DNA from: JACCTU01 sp963798985
GTDB taxonomy: Bacteria > Actinomycetota > Thermoleophilia > Gaiellales > Gaiellaceae
Length of the DNA: 64,000 bases
NCBI GenBank assembly: GCA_963798985.1
Contig: CAWCVL010000007.1
Coordinates: 310,001-374,000, forward strand
Reading direction: 5' to 3'
In this document: positions 1-10,170 of the stretch, one piece after another
How the letters are laid out: every line of letters begins with the position of its first letter
Position numbering within the stretch: position 1 is the first letter of the stretch
The notes under the pieces: generated by a model
Told to the model about the DNA's origin: nothing
The model's input: the letters and a program-made list of their open reading frames with translations, nothing else
The model's database searches: none
Position numbers and translations under genes: made by a program

Positions 1-963
1 GGCCTGGCCAGGGCCTGGCGGCTCGTGGCGGTCGCGCACCGGTTTCGTGGCCGGCAATCAGATCGGCGCGACGCGCTGGAGCAGGCACTCGTGCACGTGC
101 GGCGGACCGGAGACCGCAGGATGGAGGCCTGGATCTACGACGGGCTCGGCGGAGTCCACAACTACGGCCCGAGTTCGGTTGCCGAGCTACTCCGGTTCGC
201 AGAGCACTCGATCGCATGGGCTCGGGCGAACGCCCGACGGTTCAGCGAGGCGCATGGGCTGGCTCAGGGTCTGGGTCGCTCGTACGCAATGCTGGGCGAC
301 TTTGGGCCGGCGCGACGCGCGGTGGCCGAGGCGAAGGCGATCGTCGAGGACCTCGGATTCGTCTGGCATCGAGCCGGCGTGGCAAGCGCAGCCGGTTTCG
401 TCGAGATGCTCGCGGGCGATTACGCTGCGGCCGAACAGGAACTTCGCGTGGGGTACGAGCTCGTCGAGCAGGCCGGGATGACGGGCAGCTACTACGGCAT
501 GGCCCTCCGCGAAGAGCTTGCCGGGGCGCTCTACGCCCAGGGTCGGTTCGAGGACGCCAAAGAGCTGAGCGAGGCGAGCGAGCGGGATGCGGCACCGGAC
601 GACATCCAGACCCAAGTCCTCTGGCGAGCAATTCGCGCGAAGGTGCTGGCGAACGAAGGTCGGGTGGAAGAAGCAGAGAGTTTCGCCCGCGCGGCTGTGG
701 GGCTCGTCGAGCAGACGGAGTTCGTCATCGTCCACGCAAACGCGCTAATGGACCTCGCCGAAGTGCTCCGCCTGGCCGGGCGGTCAGACGCCGCAATTCC
801 CGTCGCCCAAGAGGCGTGCGACCTCTACCGGCGGAAAGGAGATCGCGTCTCGGCGAAGCGCGCGCGCGCCGTTCTGGCCGAGCTATCAGAAAGAAGTTCG
901 CTCGCCCAAAACCGCTCGGGCGGCGCGCAAAGACCCCCTGAGCGCGCCTCACCTCGCCTCTAG
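1..963 (+). CDS. TPR-repeat protein, C-terminal part (open at left edge)
   Basis: The frame is open from base 1 and ends at TAG 961-963, so only the C-terminal part (about 320 residues) is seen. The translation is a run of helix-turn-helix TPR-like units rich in Ala, Leu, Glu and Arg, such as AEQELRVGYELVEQAG and AIPVAQEACDLYRRKG. This is the usual tail of large actinobacterial signalling ATPases (adenylate-cyclase/AAA/TPR or LuxR-type), but the enzymatic or DNA-binding part lies outside the window, so the function is unknown. The last ~25 residues are disordered (Ser/Arg/Pro). The next gene starts 87 bp downstream. Confidence 0.6.
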   Translation, partial: GLARAWRLVAVAHRFRGRQSDRRDALEQALVHVRRTGDRRMEAWIYDGLGGVHNYGPSSVAELLRFAEHSIAWARANARRFSEAHGLAQGLGRSYAMLGDFGPARRAVAEAKAIVEDLGFVWHRAGVASAAGFVEMLAGDYAAAEQELRVGYELVEQAGMTGSYYGMALREELAGALYAQGRFEDAKELSEASERDAAPDDIQTQVLWRAIRAKVLANEGRVEEAESFARAAVGLVEQTEFVIVHANALMDLAEVLRLAGRSDAAIPVAQEACDLYRRKGDRVSAKRARAVLAELSERSSLAQNRSGGAQRPPERASPRL

Positions 964-1049
964 TAGGCTCCCGCGGCCGAGCCTGTGATAGAAACTCGCC
1001 GCGCCGAGCTTGTCGGCGCGCGACTTTGTAACGAGGGGAGCAGAACCCA

Positions 1050-3086
1050 GTGGAGTTCTTCAACGAGCACGCGGTCAGCTTCGCGATCCTCTGCGGGCTG
1101 ATCGCGATCGCCGTCGGGATGGGCCTGACGTGGTGGCTGCTGAAGCAGCCGGCCGGGAGCGAGCGGATGCAGGAGATCGGCCGCGCGATCCAGGAGGGGG
1201 CCGAGGCCTACCTCAAGCGCCAGTACCTGACGATCGCCGCCGTCGCGGTCGTCCCGTTCCTGTTGCTCGGCTTCTACAACGAGCTCGGCTGGGGAACGGC
1301 GCTCGGCTTCCTCATCGGCGCGGTCCTGTCGTCCGCGGCGGGCTTCATCGGCATGAACGTCGCCGTGCGGTCGAACACGCGGACCGCCGAGGCCGCGAAG
1401 AGCGGGCTGCGCCCCGCGTTGAACGTCGCGTTCCGCGCGGGGTCCGTGACCGGCCTGCTCGTCGTGGGACTCGGACTGCTCGGCGTCGCCGGCTACTACT
1501 GGGTTCTCACCGGCCCCGTCGGCAACTCGCCCGAGTCAGCGATCGACGACCTCGTCGGGCTCGCGTTCGGCGGCTCGCTCATCTCCGTCTTCGCGCGGCT
1601 CGGCGGCGGCATCTACACGAAGGCTGCGGACGTCGGCGCCGACCTCGTCGGGAAGATCGAGGCAGGGATCCCCGAGGACGATCCGCGCAACCCAGCCGTG
1701 ATCGCCGACAACGTGGGCGACAACGTCGGCGACTGCGCGGGCATGGCGGCCGACCTCTTCGAGACCTACGCCGTGACCGCGGTCGCCGCGATGTTGATCG
1801 GGACGCAGTTCCAGGCGGACCAGCTCTACCTCTATCCGCTCGCACTCGGCGCGATCTCGATCCTCGCGTCGATCGTCGGCGTCTTCTTCGCGCGGATCGG
1901 GCCAGGCGGCTCGATCATGAACGCGCTCTACCTTGCAGTGCTCGTCGCGGTCGTGCTCTCGGCGATCGGGTTCATCCCGGTGACGATGGCCTTCGACGAC
2001 GGGCGCTTCTCGTTCACCGAGCTCTACGCGTGCGGCCTCACCGGTCTTGCGATCACGTTCCTGCTCGTCGCGATCACCGAGTACTACACGGGCACGCGCT
2101 GGGGGCCGGTCAAGTCCATCTCCGGTGCGTCACGTACGGGCCACGCGACGAACATCATCGAGGGGCTCGCGATCGGCATGCAGGCAACCGCCGCCCCCGT
2201 GATCGTGATCGCGGCCGGCATTCTCGTCGCCAACCACTTCGCCGGGCTCTTCGGGATCGCGGTCGCCGTGATGGCGCAGCTCTCGATGACTGGCCTGATC
2301 GTCGCGCTCGACGCGTACGGCCCGGTGACCGACAACGCGGGCGGGATCGCCGAGATGGCTGACCTCGACGAGTCGGTACGCGCGATCACCGACCCGCTCG
2401 ACGCCGTCGGCAACACGACGAAGGCCGTCACGAAGGGCTACGCGATCGGCTCAGCCGCGCTCGCCGCGCTCGTGCTCTTCGACAGCTACACGACCGGGCT
2501 TGCGGAATCGAACCTCAACGTGACGTTCAACCTCTCCGACGCTTGGGTGATCGCCGGGCTCTTCATCGGCGGTCTGATGCCGTTCCTCTTCGCCTCGCTC
2601 GCGATGCAGGCTGTCGGCCAGGTCGGCGGCCAGGTGGTCGAGGAGGTGCGGCGCCAGTTCCGCGAGATCCCAGGGATCCTCGAGGGAACGGGGCGCCCCG
2701 ACTACACGCGCGCGGTCGACATCGTCACGCGCTCGGCGATCAAGCGCATGCTCGCACCGGCGCTCATCCCGGTGCTCTTCCCGGTCATCGTCGGGATCAT
2801 CTCGGTGAAGATGCTCGGCGGGCTGCTGATCGGAACGATCGTGACCGGCCTCTTCCTCGCGATCGCGATGACCTCGGGCGGCGGCGCCTGGGACAACGCG
2901 AAGAAGCTGATCGAGGACGGCGCCTTCGGCGGTAAGGGCTCGGAGGCGCACGCCGCCGCGGTCACGGGCGACACCGTGGGCGATCCCTACAAGGACACCG
3001 CAGGGCCGGCGATCAACCCGATGATCAAGATCGCGAACGTCGTCGCGATTCTGATCATCCCGCTGATCGTCTCGATTCACGGCTAA
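1050..3086 (+). CDS. hppA: K+-independent proton-translocating membrane pyrophosphatase
   Basis: 678-aa integral membrane enzyme that couples hydrolysis of pyrophosphate to H+ export. The family core is complete: DVGADLVGKIEAGIPEDDPR and DNVGDNVGDCAGMAADLFE in the N-terminal half, and a C-terminal block with DTVGDPYKDTAGPAINP. These carry the Asp/Lys residues that bind Mg-PPi. At about residues 454-459 it reads GNTTKA; Lys here (Ala in K+-dependent enzymes) is the known marker of the K+-independent subclass. GTG start at 1050 follows a GAGGGGAGC ribosome site. No frame breaks. It stands alone with a strong hairpin just after its stop. Well supported. Confidence 0.96.
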   Translation: MEFFNEHAVSFAILCGLIAIAVGMGLTWWLLKQPAGSERMQEIGRAIQEGAEAYLKRQYLTIAAVAVVPFLLLGFYNELGWGTALGFLIGAVLSSAAGFIGMNVAVRSNTRTAEAAKSGLRPALNVAFRAGSVTGLLVVGLGLLGVAGYYWVLTGPVGNSPESAIDDLVGLAFGGSLISVFARLGGGIYTKAADVGADLVGKIEAGIPEDDPRNPAVIADNVGDNVGDCAGMAADLFETYAVTAVAAMLIGTQFQADQLYLYPLALGAISILASIVGVFFARIGPGGSIMNALYLAVLVAVVLSAIGFIPVTMAFDDGRFSFTELYACGLTGLAITFLLVAITEYYTGTRWGPVKSISGASRTGHATNIIEGLAIGMQATAAPVIVIAAGILVANHFAGLFGIAVAVMAQLSMTGLIVALDAYGPVTDNAGGIAEMADLDESVRAITDPLDAVGNTTKAVTKGYAIGSAALAALVLFDSYTTGLAESNLNVTFNLSDAWVIAGLFIGGLMPFLFASLAMQAVGQVGGQVVEEVRRQFREIPGILEGTGRPDYTRAVDIVTRSAIKRMLAPALIPVLFPVIVGIISVKMLGGLLIGTIVTGLFLAIAMTSGGGAWDNAKKLIEDGAFGGKGSEAHAAAVTGDTVGDPYKDTAGPAINPMIKIANVVAILIIPLIVSIHG

Positions 3087-3097
3087 TAGCCGGAGCG

Positions 3098-3155
3098 GAC
3101 CAGACACTTTCAGCCGCGTCTAGGGACCTGGTCCCTGGACGCGGCTGCTCTGGTC
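3098..3155 (+). terminator. Large hairpin after hppA
   Basis: Nested inverted repeat: outer arms GACCAGA/TCTGGTC, inner arms CAGCCGCGTC/GACGCGGCTG, and a central palindrome GGGACCTGGTCCC. It starts 12 bp after the hppA stop. No T-run follows, so it would be an L-shaped, U-poor terminator or a repeat palindrome. The same 13-mer core recurs at 3247-3259. Confidence 0.5.
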
Positions 3156-3230
3156 ACGAGGCGGTGTAGTCGGTCGCGCGTGGTCGTCGATTCGCGATCC
3201 CGCGAGCAGGACTTCTTCTTTCCTCTGTCC

Positions 3231-3269
3231 GCCGCGGACGCGCCTTGGGACCTGGTCCCGAGACGCGGC
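3231..3269 (-). terminator. Hairpin downstream of trkH, sharing a core with the hppA hairpin
   Basis: Arms GCCGCG (3231-3236) and CGCGGC (3264-3269) enclose GGGACCTGGTCCC (3247-3259), identical to the core at 3123-3135. The flank GACGCGGCT is also shared. It lies 38 bp beyond the trkH stop, so it may end the trkA-trkH transcript. The stretch 3156-3230 between the hairpins shows no gene. Confidence 0.45.
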
Positions 3270-3306
3270 TCGAAGAGAGAGGTAGGTGTGACGAAAGGCG
3301 CGCGGC

Positions 3307-4852
3307 TCAGGCGCGCCAGTACTGGCGGGTGAAGAGGACGACGATCGGGATGATCTCGACGCGGCCCATCCACATGAGCGCGATCATCACGCCCTTCGAG
3401 AGGCCGCTGAAGCTCTCGTAGGAGCCGAACGGGCCGGCGAAGCCGAACGCAGGGCCGACGTTTCCGAGCGTCGCCGCCGCCGCGCCCATCGCCTCGAAGG
3501 GTGAGATCACGACGTCGGCTCGGAACGAGTCGAGCACGATCGCCAGCGACCCGACGCGCGAACAGCCCGAGGTAGATCAGCACGAACGCGAGCACCGCCT
3601 CCAGCGTCTTCTCGTCGACGACTGCGCGGTTCAGCCGGATCGGCGAGACGACCTCCGGGTGCACGGTCCGCTCGAGCTCGCGGCGGAGGATCCGACCGAT
3701 CAGCACGTGGCGGACGACCTTGATCGCGCCGCCCGTCGATCCTGCGGAGGCGCCGATGAACATCAGGCCGAGCAGCGTGATCGACGCGAGCGGGCCCCAC
3801 GCGGTGTAGTCCGTCGTCGCGAAGCCGGCCGTCGACATGATCGACACCGCCTGGAAGACGGCGTGGCGGACCGACTCCCAGAATCCGAATGTTCCCTCGG
3901 CGACGAGCTCGAGCATCAGCACGGCGGACGCGAGCAGCAGGATGAAGAGGTAGAGCCTGAACTCGTCGTCCCGGGTCATCGCGCGCGGCTGGCGCTGCAC
4001 GAACACCCGGTAGAGGCGGAGAAAGTTGACTCCCGCGATCACGACGAAGAGCGCGATCGTCCACTGGACGAGCGAGCCGAACGCCGCGATCGAGTTCCCG
4101 TCGGTCGAGAAGCCGCCGAGGGAGACCGTGGTGAAGGCGTGGGCGGTGGCGTCGAAGAGATCCATCCGGTCGTCGAGCCCGAGCCAGCCGTAGACGCTCA
4201 AGAGCGCAATCAGGATCGCCGTCAGCGCGACGTAGAGGACCCAGAGCCTGCGCGCGACCTCGCGGATCGAGACCGTCAGCCGCTCGAGCTCGGTCGGACC
4301 TGGGAGCTCCGACTGGAGGAGCTGACGGCCGCCGACGCGCAGCTGCGGGAGGATCGCGACCGCGAGCACGACGATCCCCATCCCGCCGAGCCACTGGCTG
4401 AACTGCCGCCACATCGCGAGTGACCGCGAGAGCTCGTCGAAGTCGCTGATCACGGTCGCGCCCGTCGCGGTGAAGCCCGAGACCGACTCGAAGTACGCGT
4501 TGAGCGGCTGGCCGAGCACACCCTCGCCCGCGAGCACATAGGGGAGCGCGCCGAACACGGGGACGAGCAGCCACGTCAGCGCGACGACGAGGAAACCCTC
4601 GCGAGGGCTCGCGAACTCGCGGCCGGTCGCGACGAGCTGGAGGAAGCCGCCGAAGGCCGCAGTGACGACGCCGGCGATCAGGAACGGCCACGGCGACTCG
4701 CCGTAGACGAGCGCGATCAGGACGGGGAACAGGTACGTGGGCGACAGATAGAGCAGGACCGCGCCGACGAGGTCGAACGCCGCCGCGACGTCGACTCCGA
4801 TCGACTCGCGGCGGAAGGCGCGGCGCAGCCTGGCGCGGGTCAGCCGGGCCAC
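3307..4852 (-). CDS. trkH: Trk-type potassium uptake membrane subunit (one frame break)
   Basis: Translation of the two overlapping frames gives about 515 residues with the four pore-loop repeats of TrkH/KtrB K+ transporters: SVSGFTATGATVI, TVSLGGFSTDG, IMSTAGFATTDY and TLGNVGPAFGFAGPF, each with the selectivity-filter Gly. A +1 break near 3550 (an extra base in a GGG context after GLFAR) moves the last ~80 residues to another frame ending at 3307. Read without correction, the first frame runs falsely into the intergenic region to 3110. GTG start at 4852 lies 6 bp after the trkA stop, so trkA-trkH are one operon: TrkA gates this channel by binding nucleotide on the cytoplasmic side. Confidence 0.9.
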
Positions 4853-4858
4853 GTGCTT

Positions 4859-6187
4859 CTAGAGCGCCCGCTCGACCTGCGTCGCGCGCGCCGATTCCGT
4901 GAAGATGATCGCGCGGTCGCCCGCGCGGAGCACGTCGTCGCCGTGGGGGAAGATCGCCTGCCCGTCACGCACGATCGCCCCGATCAGCGCGCCGCGGATC
5001 GGCATCGTCCGGAACGGCTGGTTCGCATACTCGCTCTCGGGCCGCACGGTCACGTCGAGGATCTCGAACCGGTCGCCCTCGAGCATCGTGACCTGTCGCG
5101 TCCGCGGGTCGTGCGCGAACCGGACGATCTCCTCTGCGGTGACCTGCCGCGGGTTGATCGCGACGTCGATCCCCGCGCGCTCGAACACCTCGGTCGAGGC
5201 GGCCTGGTGGACGATCGCGATCGTGAACGAGACACCGTGCAGCTTCGCGAGCGTCGCGGCGTAGTGGTTCTTCGCGTCGTCCTGCATCACGAAGACGGCG
5301 GCTCGAGACTGGCCGATGCGCTCGCGGTCGAGGAACTCCGGGTCGAAACCCGTCGCCTCGTACACGCGCACGGTCGGAAACTGCTCGGCGGTCAGCTTCG
5401 CGCGCTTCGGGTCGGGCTCGATGATCCGCACGCGCAAGCCCTGGTCGACGAGGGCTCGCGCGATTGCCCGCCCGGTGCGGCCCGCGCCGAAGATCACGAT
5501 GTCGTCGAGCCGCTTCGTGTCCTCGGACAGGGTGTCCCCCCACACCCGAGCAGCCTCGGGCGAGCCGATGATCACGACCCGATCGCCGATGTCGATCGTC
5601 TGGTCGCCGCGGGGCAGGATCATCCGGTCGCCGCGGATGATCCCGGCGACCTTCGAGTCGCGCGGGATGCGCGCCTCGCGCAGCGGGACGCCGACGACCG
5701 CCGTCGCCGTCGTGTCGGCCCTCGACGTCGAACTCGACGACCTGCACCTGACCGTCCGCGAAGACGTCCGTCTGCCGCGCGGCCGGGAGCCCGATGATCC
5801 GCGAGACCGCGTTCGCCGTCTCGAGCTCGGAGGAGACCATGAAGTCGACGTCGAGCTGGCGCTCGCGCCACACCTCGAGATACTCCTCGTTGGTCGTCCG
5901 GACGATCGTGCTCGTCTCCGGGGCGAGGTTCCGCGAGAAGATCGCCGCGATCAGGTTGATCTCGTCGCGCGACGTGCACGAGATCATCAGGTCGGACTCG
6001 AGCAGCCCCGCCTCCTGGAGCGTCCTCCGGCTCGCCCCGTTGCCCTCGATCGTCGCGACGTCGTACCGGTTCGAAAGCGCAGCGAGCCGTCCGGGGTCGA
6101 GGTCGACGACCGTGACGTCGTGCTCGCCGTGCAGCGCCTCGACGACGGTCGCCCCACCTGACCCGCTCCGATCACGAGGATCCTCAC
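4859..6187 (-). CDS. trkA: Trk potassium transport regulatory subunit TrkA (two frame breaks)
   Basis: Cytoplasmic NAD(H)/nucleotide-binding gate of the Trk system, about 443 residues with two RCK repeats. The first Rossmann motif begins right at the start (MRILVIGAGQVG), the second is DIVIFGAGRTGRAIARAL, and each is followed by an RCK_C domain. GTG at 6187 puts the glycine motif at the N-terminus; an alternative GTG is 9 bp upstream. Frame breaks near 6150 (one base missing after GAGQVG) and near 5715 (after VVEFDVEGR). It is divergent from the permease gene at 6228, leaving about 40 bp for two promoters. Confidence 0.9.
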
Positions 6188-6227
6188 GAGAGGCACAGGC
6201 TAACCGGGCCGGGGCTAGAGTCCGACG

Positions 6228-8120
6228 GTGCCACGGCGTCGGCGCCAGCAGGGGCTCGAGCGGGTCCTCGGCACACCCGCTCTCTTCGCCACCGCCTACG
6301 GCAACGTCGGCTCCTCGATCTACTACGCGCTCGGGGTCACGGCGGTCTTCGCGCTCGGGCTGACGCCGGTCGTCTTCATCGTCGCCGGCTTGATCTTCGC
6401 CTGCACGGCCGCGACGTACGCGGAGGGCACGGTGCGCTACCCCGAGGCCGGCGGCTCGGCGAGCTTCGCCCGCCACGCGTTCAACGAGCTCGCCTCCTTC
6501 GGTGCCGGCTGGGCGCAGCTGCTCGTCTACGTCGTGACGGTCACGACGTCGGCCTTCTTCGTCCCGCACTACCTCTCGATCTTCTGGGAGCCGCTGAAGG
6601 AGAACCCGTGGGACGTCGTCGGCGGGATCATCGTGGTCCTCGTTCTCGTGGCGGTCAACGTCGTCGGCGTCCAGGAGGCGGCCGCGCTCAACGTCGTGCT
6701 CGCGGTCGTCGACTTCGCGACCCAGCTGCTGCTCGTCCTGCTCGGGTTCTTCCTCGTCTTCAACGCGGAGATCCTCGTCGACAACATCCACTGGGGCGTC
6801 GCGCCGACGTGGTCGAACCTCGCGCTCGCCGTGCCCGTCGCGATGCTCGCGTACACGGGCGTCGAGACGGTCTCGAACCTCGCCGAGGAGGTGCGCAACC
6901 CGGCGAAGAGCGTGCCGGACGCGTACAAGCTCGTCGCCGGCGCGGTCTTCGCGATCTACTTCACGCTCCCGCTGATCGCGCTCTCGGCGATGCCGGTCGT
7001 CCTGCGCGACGGGGAGTACGTCACGCCGCTCGGGCTGCCGCCCGAGGAGGGCGGCTACGCGAACGATCCGGTCCTCGGGCTCGTGCAGAACCTCGGCCTC
7101 ACGGGGCTGCACCCTCGACGTGCTCGAGATCTACGTCGGGATCCTCGCCGCGACGATCCTCCTGATCGCGACGAACGCCGGCGTGATCGGCGCTTCGCGG
7201 ATCACGTACTCGATGTCGAACTACCGCCAGCTCCCGGAGGTGTTCCGCCGGCTGCACTCGCACTTCCGCACGCCGTGGCTCGCGATCGTCGTCTTCGCCG
7301 GGATCGCGCCGATCATCGTGATGCTCCCGGGGAGCACGACGTTCATCGGGACGCTCTACTCGTTCGGCGCGACGCTGTCGTTCACGATCGCGCATGCGGC
7401 GCTCGTGAAGCTGCGCTCGAAGGAACCGCACGCCGAGCTCGCGTTCCGCGCTCGACCGAACCTGTGGGTGCGCGGCGTCCACGTGGCCGCTCTTCGCGAT
7501 CGTCGGCGGGATCGCGACCGGTCTCTCGTGGCTCGTGATCGTGGTGCAGAACGCGGACACGCGCTGGGCCGGGCTCGGCTGGCTTGCGCTCGGGCTTGGC
7601 GTTCTACTTCGTCTATCGCAGCCGCGTCGTCCACGCGCCGCTCGCCGAGACGGTACGGGCCCCGGCGCTCGTCGTCGGGCCGTCGCTCGTCGCCGAGTAC
7701 CGCACGGTCGTCGTCCCGATCGTCCGCTCGCCGGAGTCGGAGGACGCGCTGATCGCGGCCGCGCGTCTGGCCGCCGACCGTGGCTCGACGATCGTCGTGC
7801 TGCACGTGCTCGAAGTCCCGCTCGACCGCCCGCTCACCGCCGACCTCGGCGCGCTCGAGGACCGCGCCGACGTGTTGCTCGACGACGCGCAGGCCCTGCT
7901 CGAGGAGTACGGCGTCAGGGTCGTGTCGCGACTCGTGCGCGCACGGTCGACGCCGCGCGCAATCGTGGACGAGGCTGCGGCGAGAAATGCCGAGCTGATC
8001 GTCGTCGGTGCGCCTCGGACCGCTCTGCCCGGCCGACGGCTCCTCGGCGGAACCGCGGAGAAGGTGCTCAAGCTGAGCCCGGTGCGGGTCCTCGTGACCG
8101 CCGGGCGGCGGCCGACATGA
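6228..8120 (+). CDS. APC-family amino-acid permease with C-terminal UspA domain (three frame breaks)
   Basis: About 630 residues once the frames are joined. Roughly 450 residues form about twelve membrane segments of an APC-superfamily amino-acid/polyamine transporter, with the conserved start TAYGNVGSSIYYALGV and the motif AYTGVETVSNLAEEVRNP. A universal-stress (UspA) nucleotide-binding domain follows, from VVVPIVRSPESEDALIAAAR to the end (VVGAPRTALPGRRLLGGTA). Frame breaks near 7110, 7487 and 7600. It is the broken paralogue of the intact gene at 8275. Start GTG 6228. Substrate unknown; the Usp domain probably senses ATP/AMP to control transport (inference). Confidence 0.85.
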
Positions 8121-8275
8121 TCACGAAGATCCTCGCCCTTCTGCTCGTCGTGCTGGGCGTCGCGATCGTCGTGCGAACGCTCGCCGCGGGCGTGGGCGGC
8201 GGTCTCGGGCTGTTCCTCGGCGTCCTGCTCGTCGCCGCAGGCGTGGGACGCCTCTACCTCCTGCGGAGGCGCTGA
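8117..8275 (+). CDS. Small hydrophobic membrane peptide (52 aa)
   Basis: ATG 8117 overlaps the preceding TGA (ATGA), and its own TGA overlaps the next ATG (TGATG), so it is translationally coupled on both sides. Two hydrophobic stretches, ITKILALLLVVLGVAIVVRT and GLGLFLGVLLVAAGVGRLYL, are separated by a Gly-rich turn, giving a two-helix hairpin with a basic tail (RRR). Function unknown; it may be an accessory subunit of the flanking permeases. Confidence 0.6.
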   Translation: MITKILALLLVVLGVAIVVRTLAAGVGGGLGLFLGVLLVAAGVGRLYLLRRR

Positions 8276-10170
8276 TGGCGCGGCGCTTCGAAGGCCTGAC
8301 GCGGGGGCTCGGCGGCGGTTCGCTCGCCTCCGTCGCGTACGGCGAGATCGGCTCGTCCCTGTACTTCGCGCTCGGCGTCGTCGCGCTGTACGCGCTCGGG
8401 CTCACCCCGCTCGTCCTGCTCGCGGCGGGTGTCGTCTTCCTGCTCGTGGCGGTCTCGTACGCGGAGGGAACGGCGGCGATGCCCGAGCCCGGCGGCGCCG
8501 CGCTGTTCGTGCGGCGGGCGTTCAACGACCCAGCCGGCTTTGCGACGGGCTGGGTGCTGCTCCTCGACTACCTGATCGTGACCGCGCTCGCCGCGCTGTT
8601 CGTGCCGCACTACCTGGCCGCGCTCGGGTTGGAAGGGCTTCGCGACTCTCCCTGGGACGTGGTGGTCGGAGTAGCGGTGATCGTCGCGCTCTCGGGAGTC
8701 AGGCTCGTGCGCCGGCCGCAGCTCTACCGCCTCGCGGTGGCAGTCGCGCTGGTCGCGGTGGTGGCGCATGCGCTCCTGATCGTCCTCGGCTTCGCCCTGC
8801 TCTTCGATCTGGACGCGTTCCGGGGAATCGACTTCGGAACGGAGCCCGCCTGGGACGAGCTGGCGTTCGCGCTCCCGCTCGCGATGCTCGCCTACACCGG
8901 CCTCGAGACCGTCGCCAACCTGTCGGCCGAGACGCGGGAGCCCGGACGAACGCTGCCGCGGAGTCTCTTCACGGGGATCGGCGCGGTCGTCGCGGTCTCG
9001 GTCGCGATCGGGGTGGTTGGGATCTCCGCGTTCCCGGTGGAGAACGGGACGACCGCACTCGGCGACGAATGGCGGCTCGCGCCGCTCGCGGGAATCGCCG
9101 ACGCGATCGGGGCCGAGCTCCCCTGGCTCCTCGGGGACGTGGTGGTCGTCGTGGTCGCGTTGAGCGGCATCGTCGTGCTTCTGGCCGCGGCGACGACGTC
9201 GATGTCCGGGGCCGGCCGCCTTTCGTACTCGCTCGCGCGATACGCGATGCTGCCGCGAGCCTTCGAGCGGCTCAACCGCCGGACGCTTCACGCACCCGCG
9301 GCGATCGTCGCGACCGCAGCCGTCGCGGTCGCGCTGCTCGTCGGCAGCGCGATCGCCGGCCGGGCGTCGGTGATCCTCGCGAGCCTCTACAGCTTCGGCG
9401 TGCTCCTTGCGTTCACTTCGGCGCAGCTCGCGGTCGTACGCCTGCGACGGACCGAGCCCGACCTGCCGCGGCCGTTCCGGGCTCCGTTGATGCCGTTCTT
9501 GGGCCTGGTCGGGGGGACGCTGACCGCGGTGATCTTCGTTCTCTCGATCGCGACGCACGATGCGGCGCGGATCGCCGGGCCCGTGTGGCTCGCGGCCGGA
9601 TTCGTTGTGTACGTGCTCGTTCGCCGTCGTCGCGGGATCGCGTTGACCGCTCACGTGCGCCCGGCGGTGGCGGACATCGTCCCGTCGAAGGAGGGCGAAT
9701 ACCGCAGGATCCTGGTGCCGGTCAAGCTCGGCCCGATCGGGGTCGAGGTCTTCGCGACGGCGCTTCGCCTGGCCGAAGAGCACGGTGCGTCGATCACTGC
9801 GATCCACGTCGTCCTGGTCCCGCTCGACGAGCCGCTCGACGCGCCGCTCTACGACGAGGAGGAGCGCGCTGCGGGCTCCCTCGCCGAGGCGAAGCTCCTC
9901 GCAGGCGAGCACGGCGTCGAGGTCGAGACCGTGGTCGTGCGGGCCCGCGCGATCGGCGCCGCGGTGATCGAGCACGCCCTCGCGGGTGGCGCCGACCTGA
10001 TCGTGATGGGCTCGTCTCCGCGCTGGCGACGGCAGTCCCGCTTGTTCGGCCCGACCGTCGACTACGTCCTGCGGAAGGCGCCCTGCGAGGTGATGGTGAT
10101 CGCCTACCCGCAGGGAGTGCTCGAGGAGGAGGAGCTCGCGGCGTCCGCCGCGGCTACGCTGCTCCCATGA
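8275..10170 (+). CDS. APC-family amino-acid permease fused to UspA domain
   Basis: Intact 631-aa paralogue of the gene at 6228. Residues ~1-450 carry the permease with SVAYGEIGSSLYFALGVVAL at the N-terminus and AYTGLETVANLSAETREPG in the middle, about twelve membrane segments. From about residue 475 (YRRILVPVKLGPIGVEV) it is a UspA domain with a nucleotide-binding segment near MGSSPRWRRQSRLFGPT. Such permease-Usp fusions are known in Actinobacteria and Archaea. It is coupled by overlapping start/stop codons to the peptide at 8117 and the TrkA-like protein at 10167. Substrate cannot be told from sequence. Confidence 0.9.
   Translation: MARRFEGLTRGLGGGSLASVAYGEIGSSLYFALGVVALYALGLTPLVLLAAGVVFLLVAVSYAEGTAAMPEPGGAALFVRRAFNDPAGFATGWVLLLDYLIVTALAALFVPHYLAALGLEGLRDSPWDVVVGVAVIVALSGVRLVRRPQLYRLAVAVALVAVVAHALLIVLGFALLFDLDAFRGIDFGTEPAWDELAFALPLAMLAYTGLETVANLSAETREPGRTLPRSLFTGIGAVVAVSVAIGVVGISAFPVENGTTALGDEWRLAPLAGIADAIGAELPWLLGDVVVVVVALSGIVVLLAAATTSMSGAGRLSYSLARYAMLPRAFERLNRRTLHAPAAIVATAAVAVALLVGSAIAGRASVILASLYSFGVLLAFTSAQLAVVRLRRTEPDLPRPFRAPLMPFLGLVGGTLTAVIFVLSIATHDAARIAGPVWLAAGFVVYVLVRRRRGIALTAHVRPAVADIVPSKEGEYRRILVPVKLGPIGVEVFATALRLAEEHGASITAIHVVLVPLDEPLDAPLYDEEERAAGSLAEAKLLAGEHGVEVETVVVRARAIGAAVIEHALAGGADLIVMGSSPRWRRQSRLFGPTVDYVLRKAPCEVMVIAYPQGVLEEEELAASAAATLLP

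Noticed and set aside
3110..3306. Basic C-terminal extension of TrkH reading into the intergenic hairpins
   Set aside because: It follows a frame break; the proper C-terminus with the fourth pore loop is in the adjacent frame ending at 3307.
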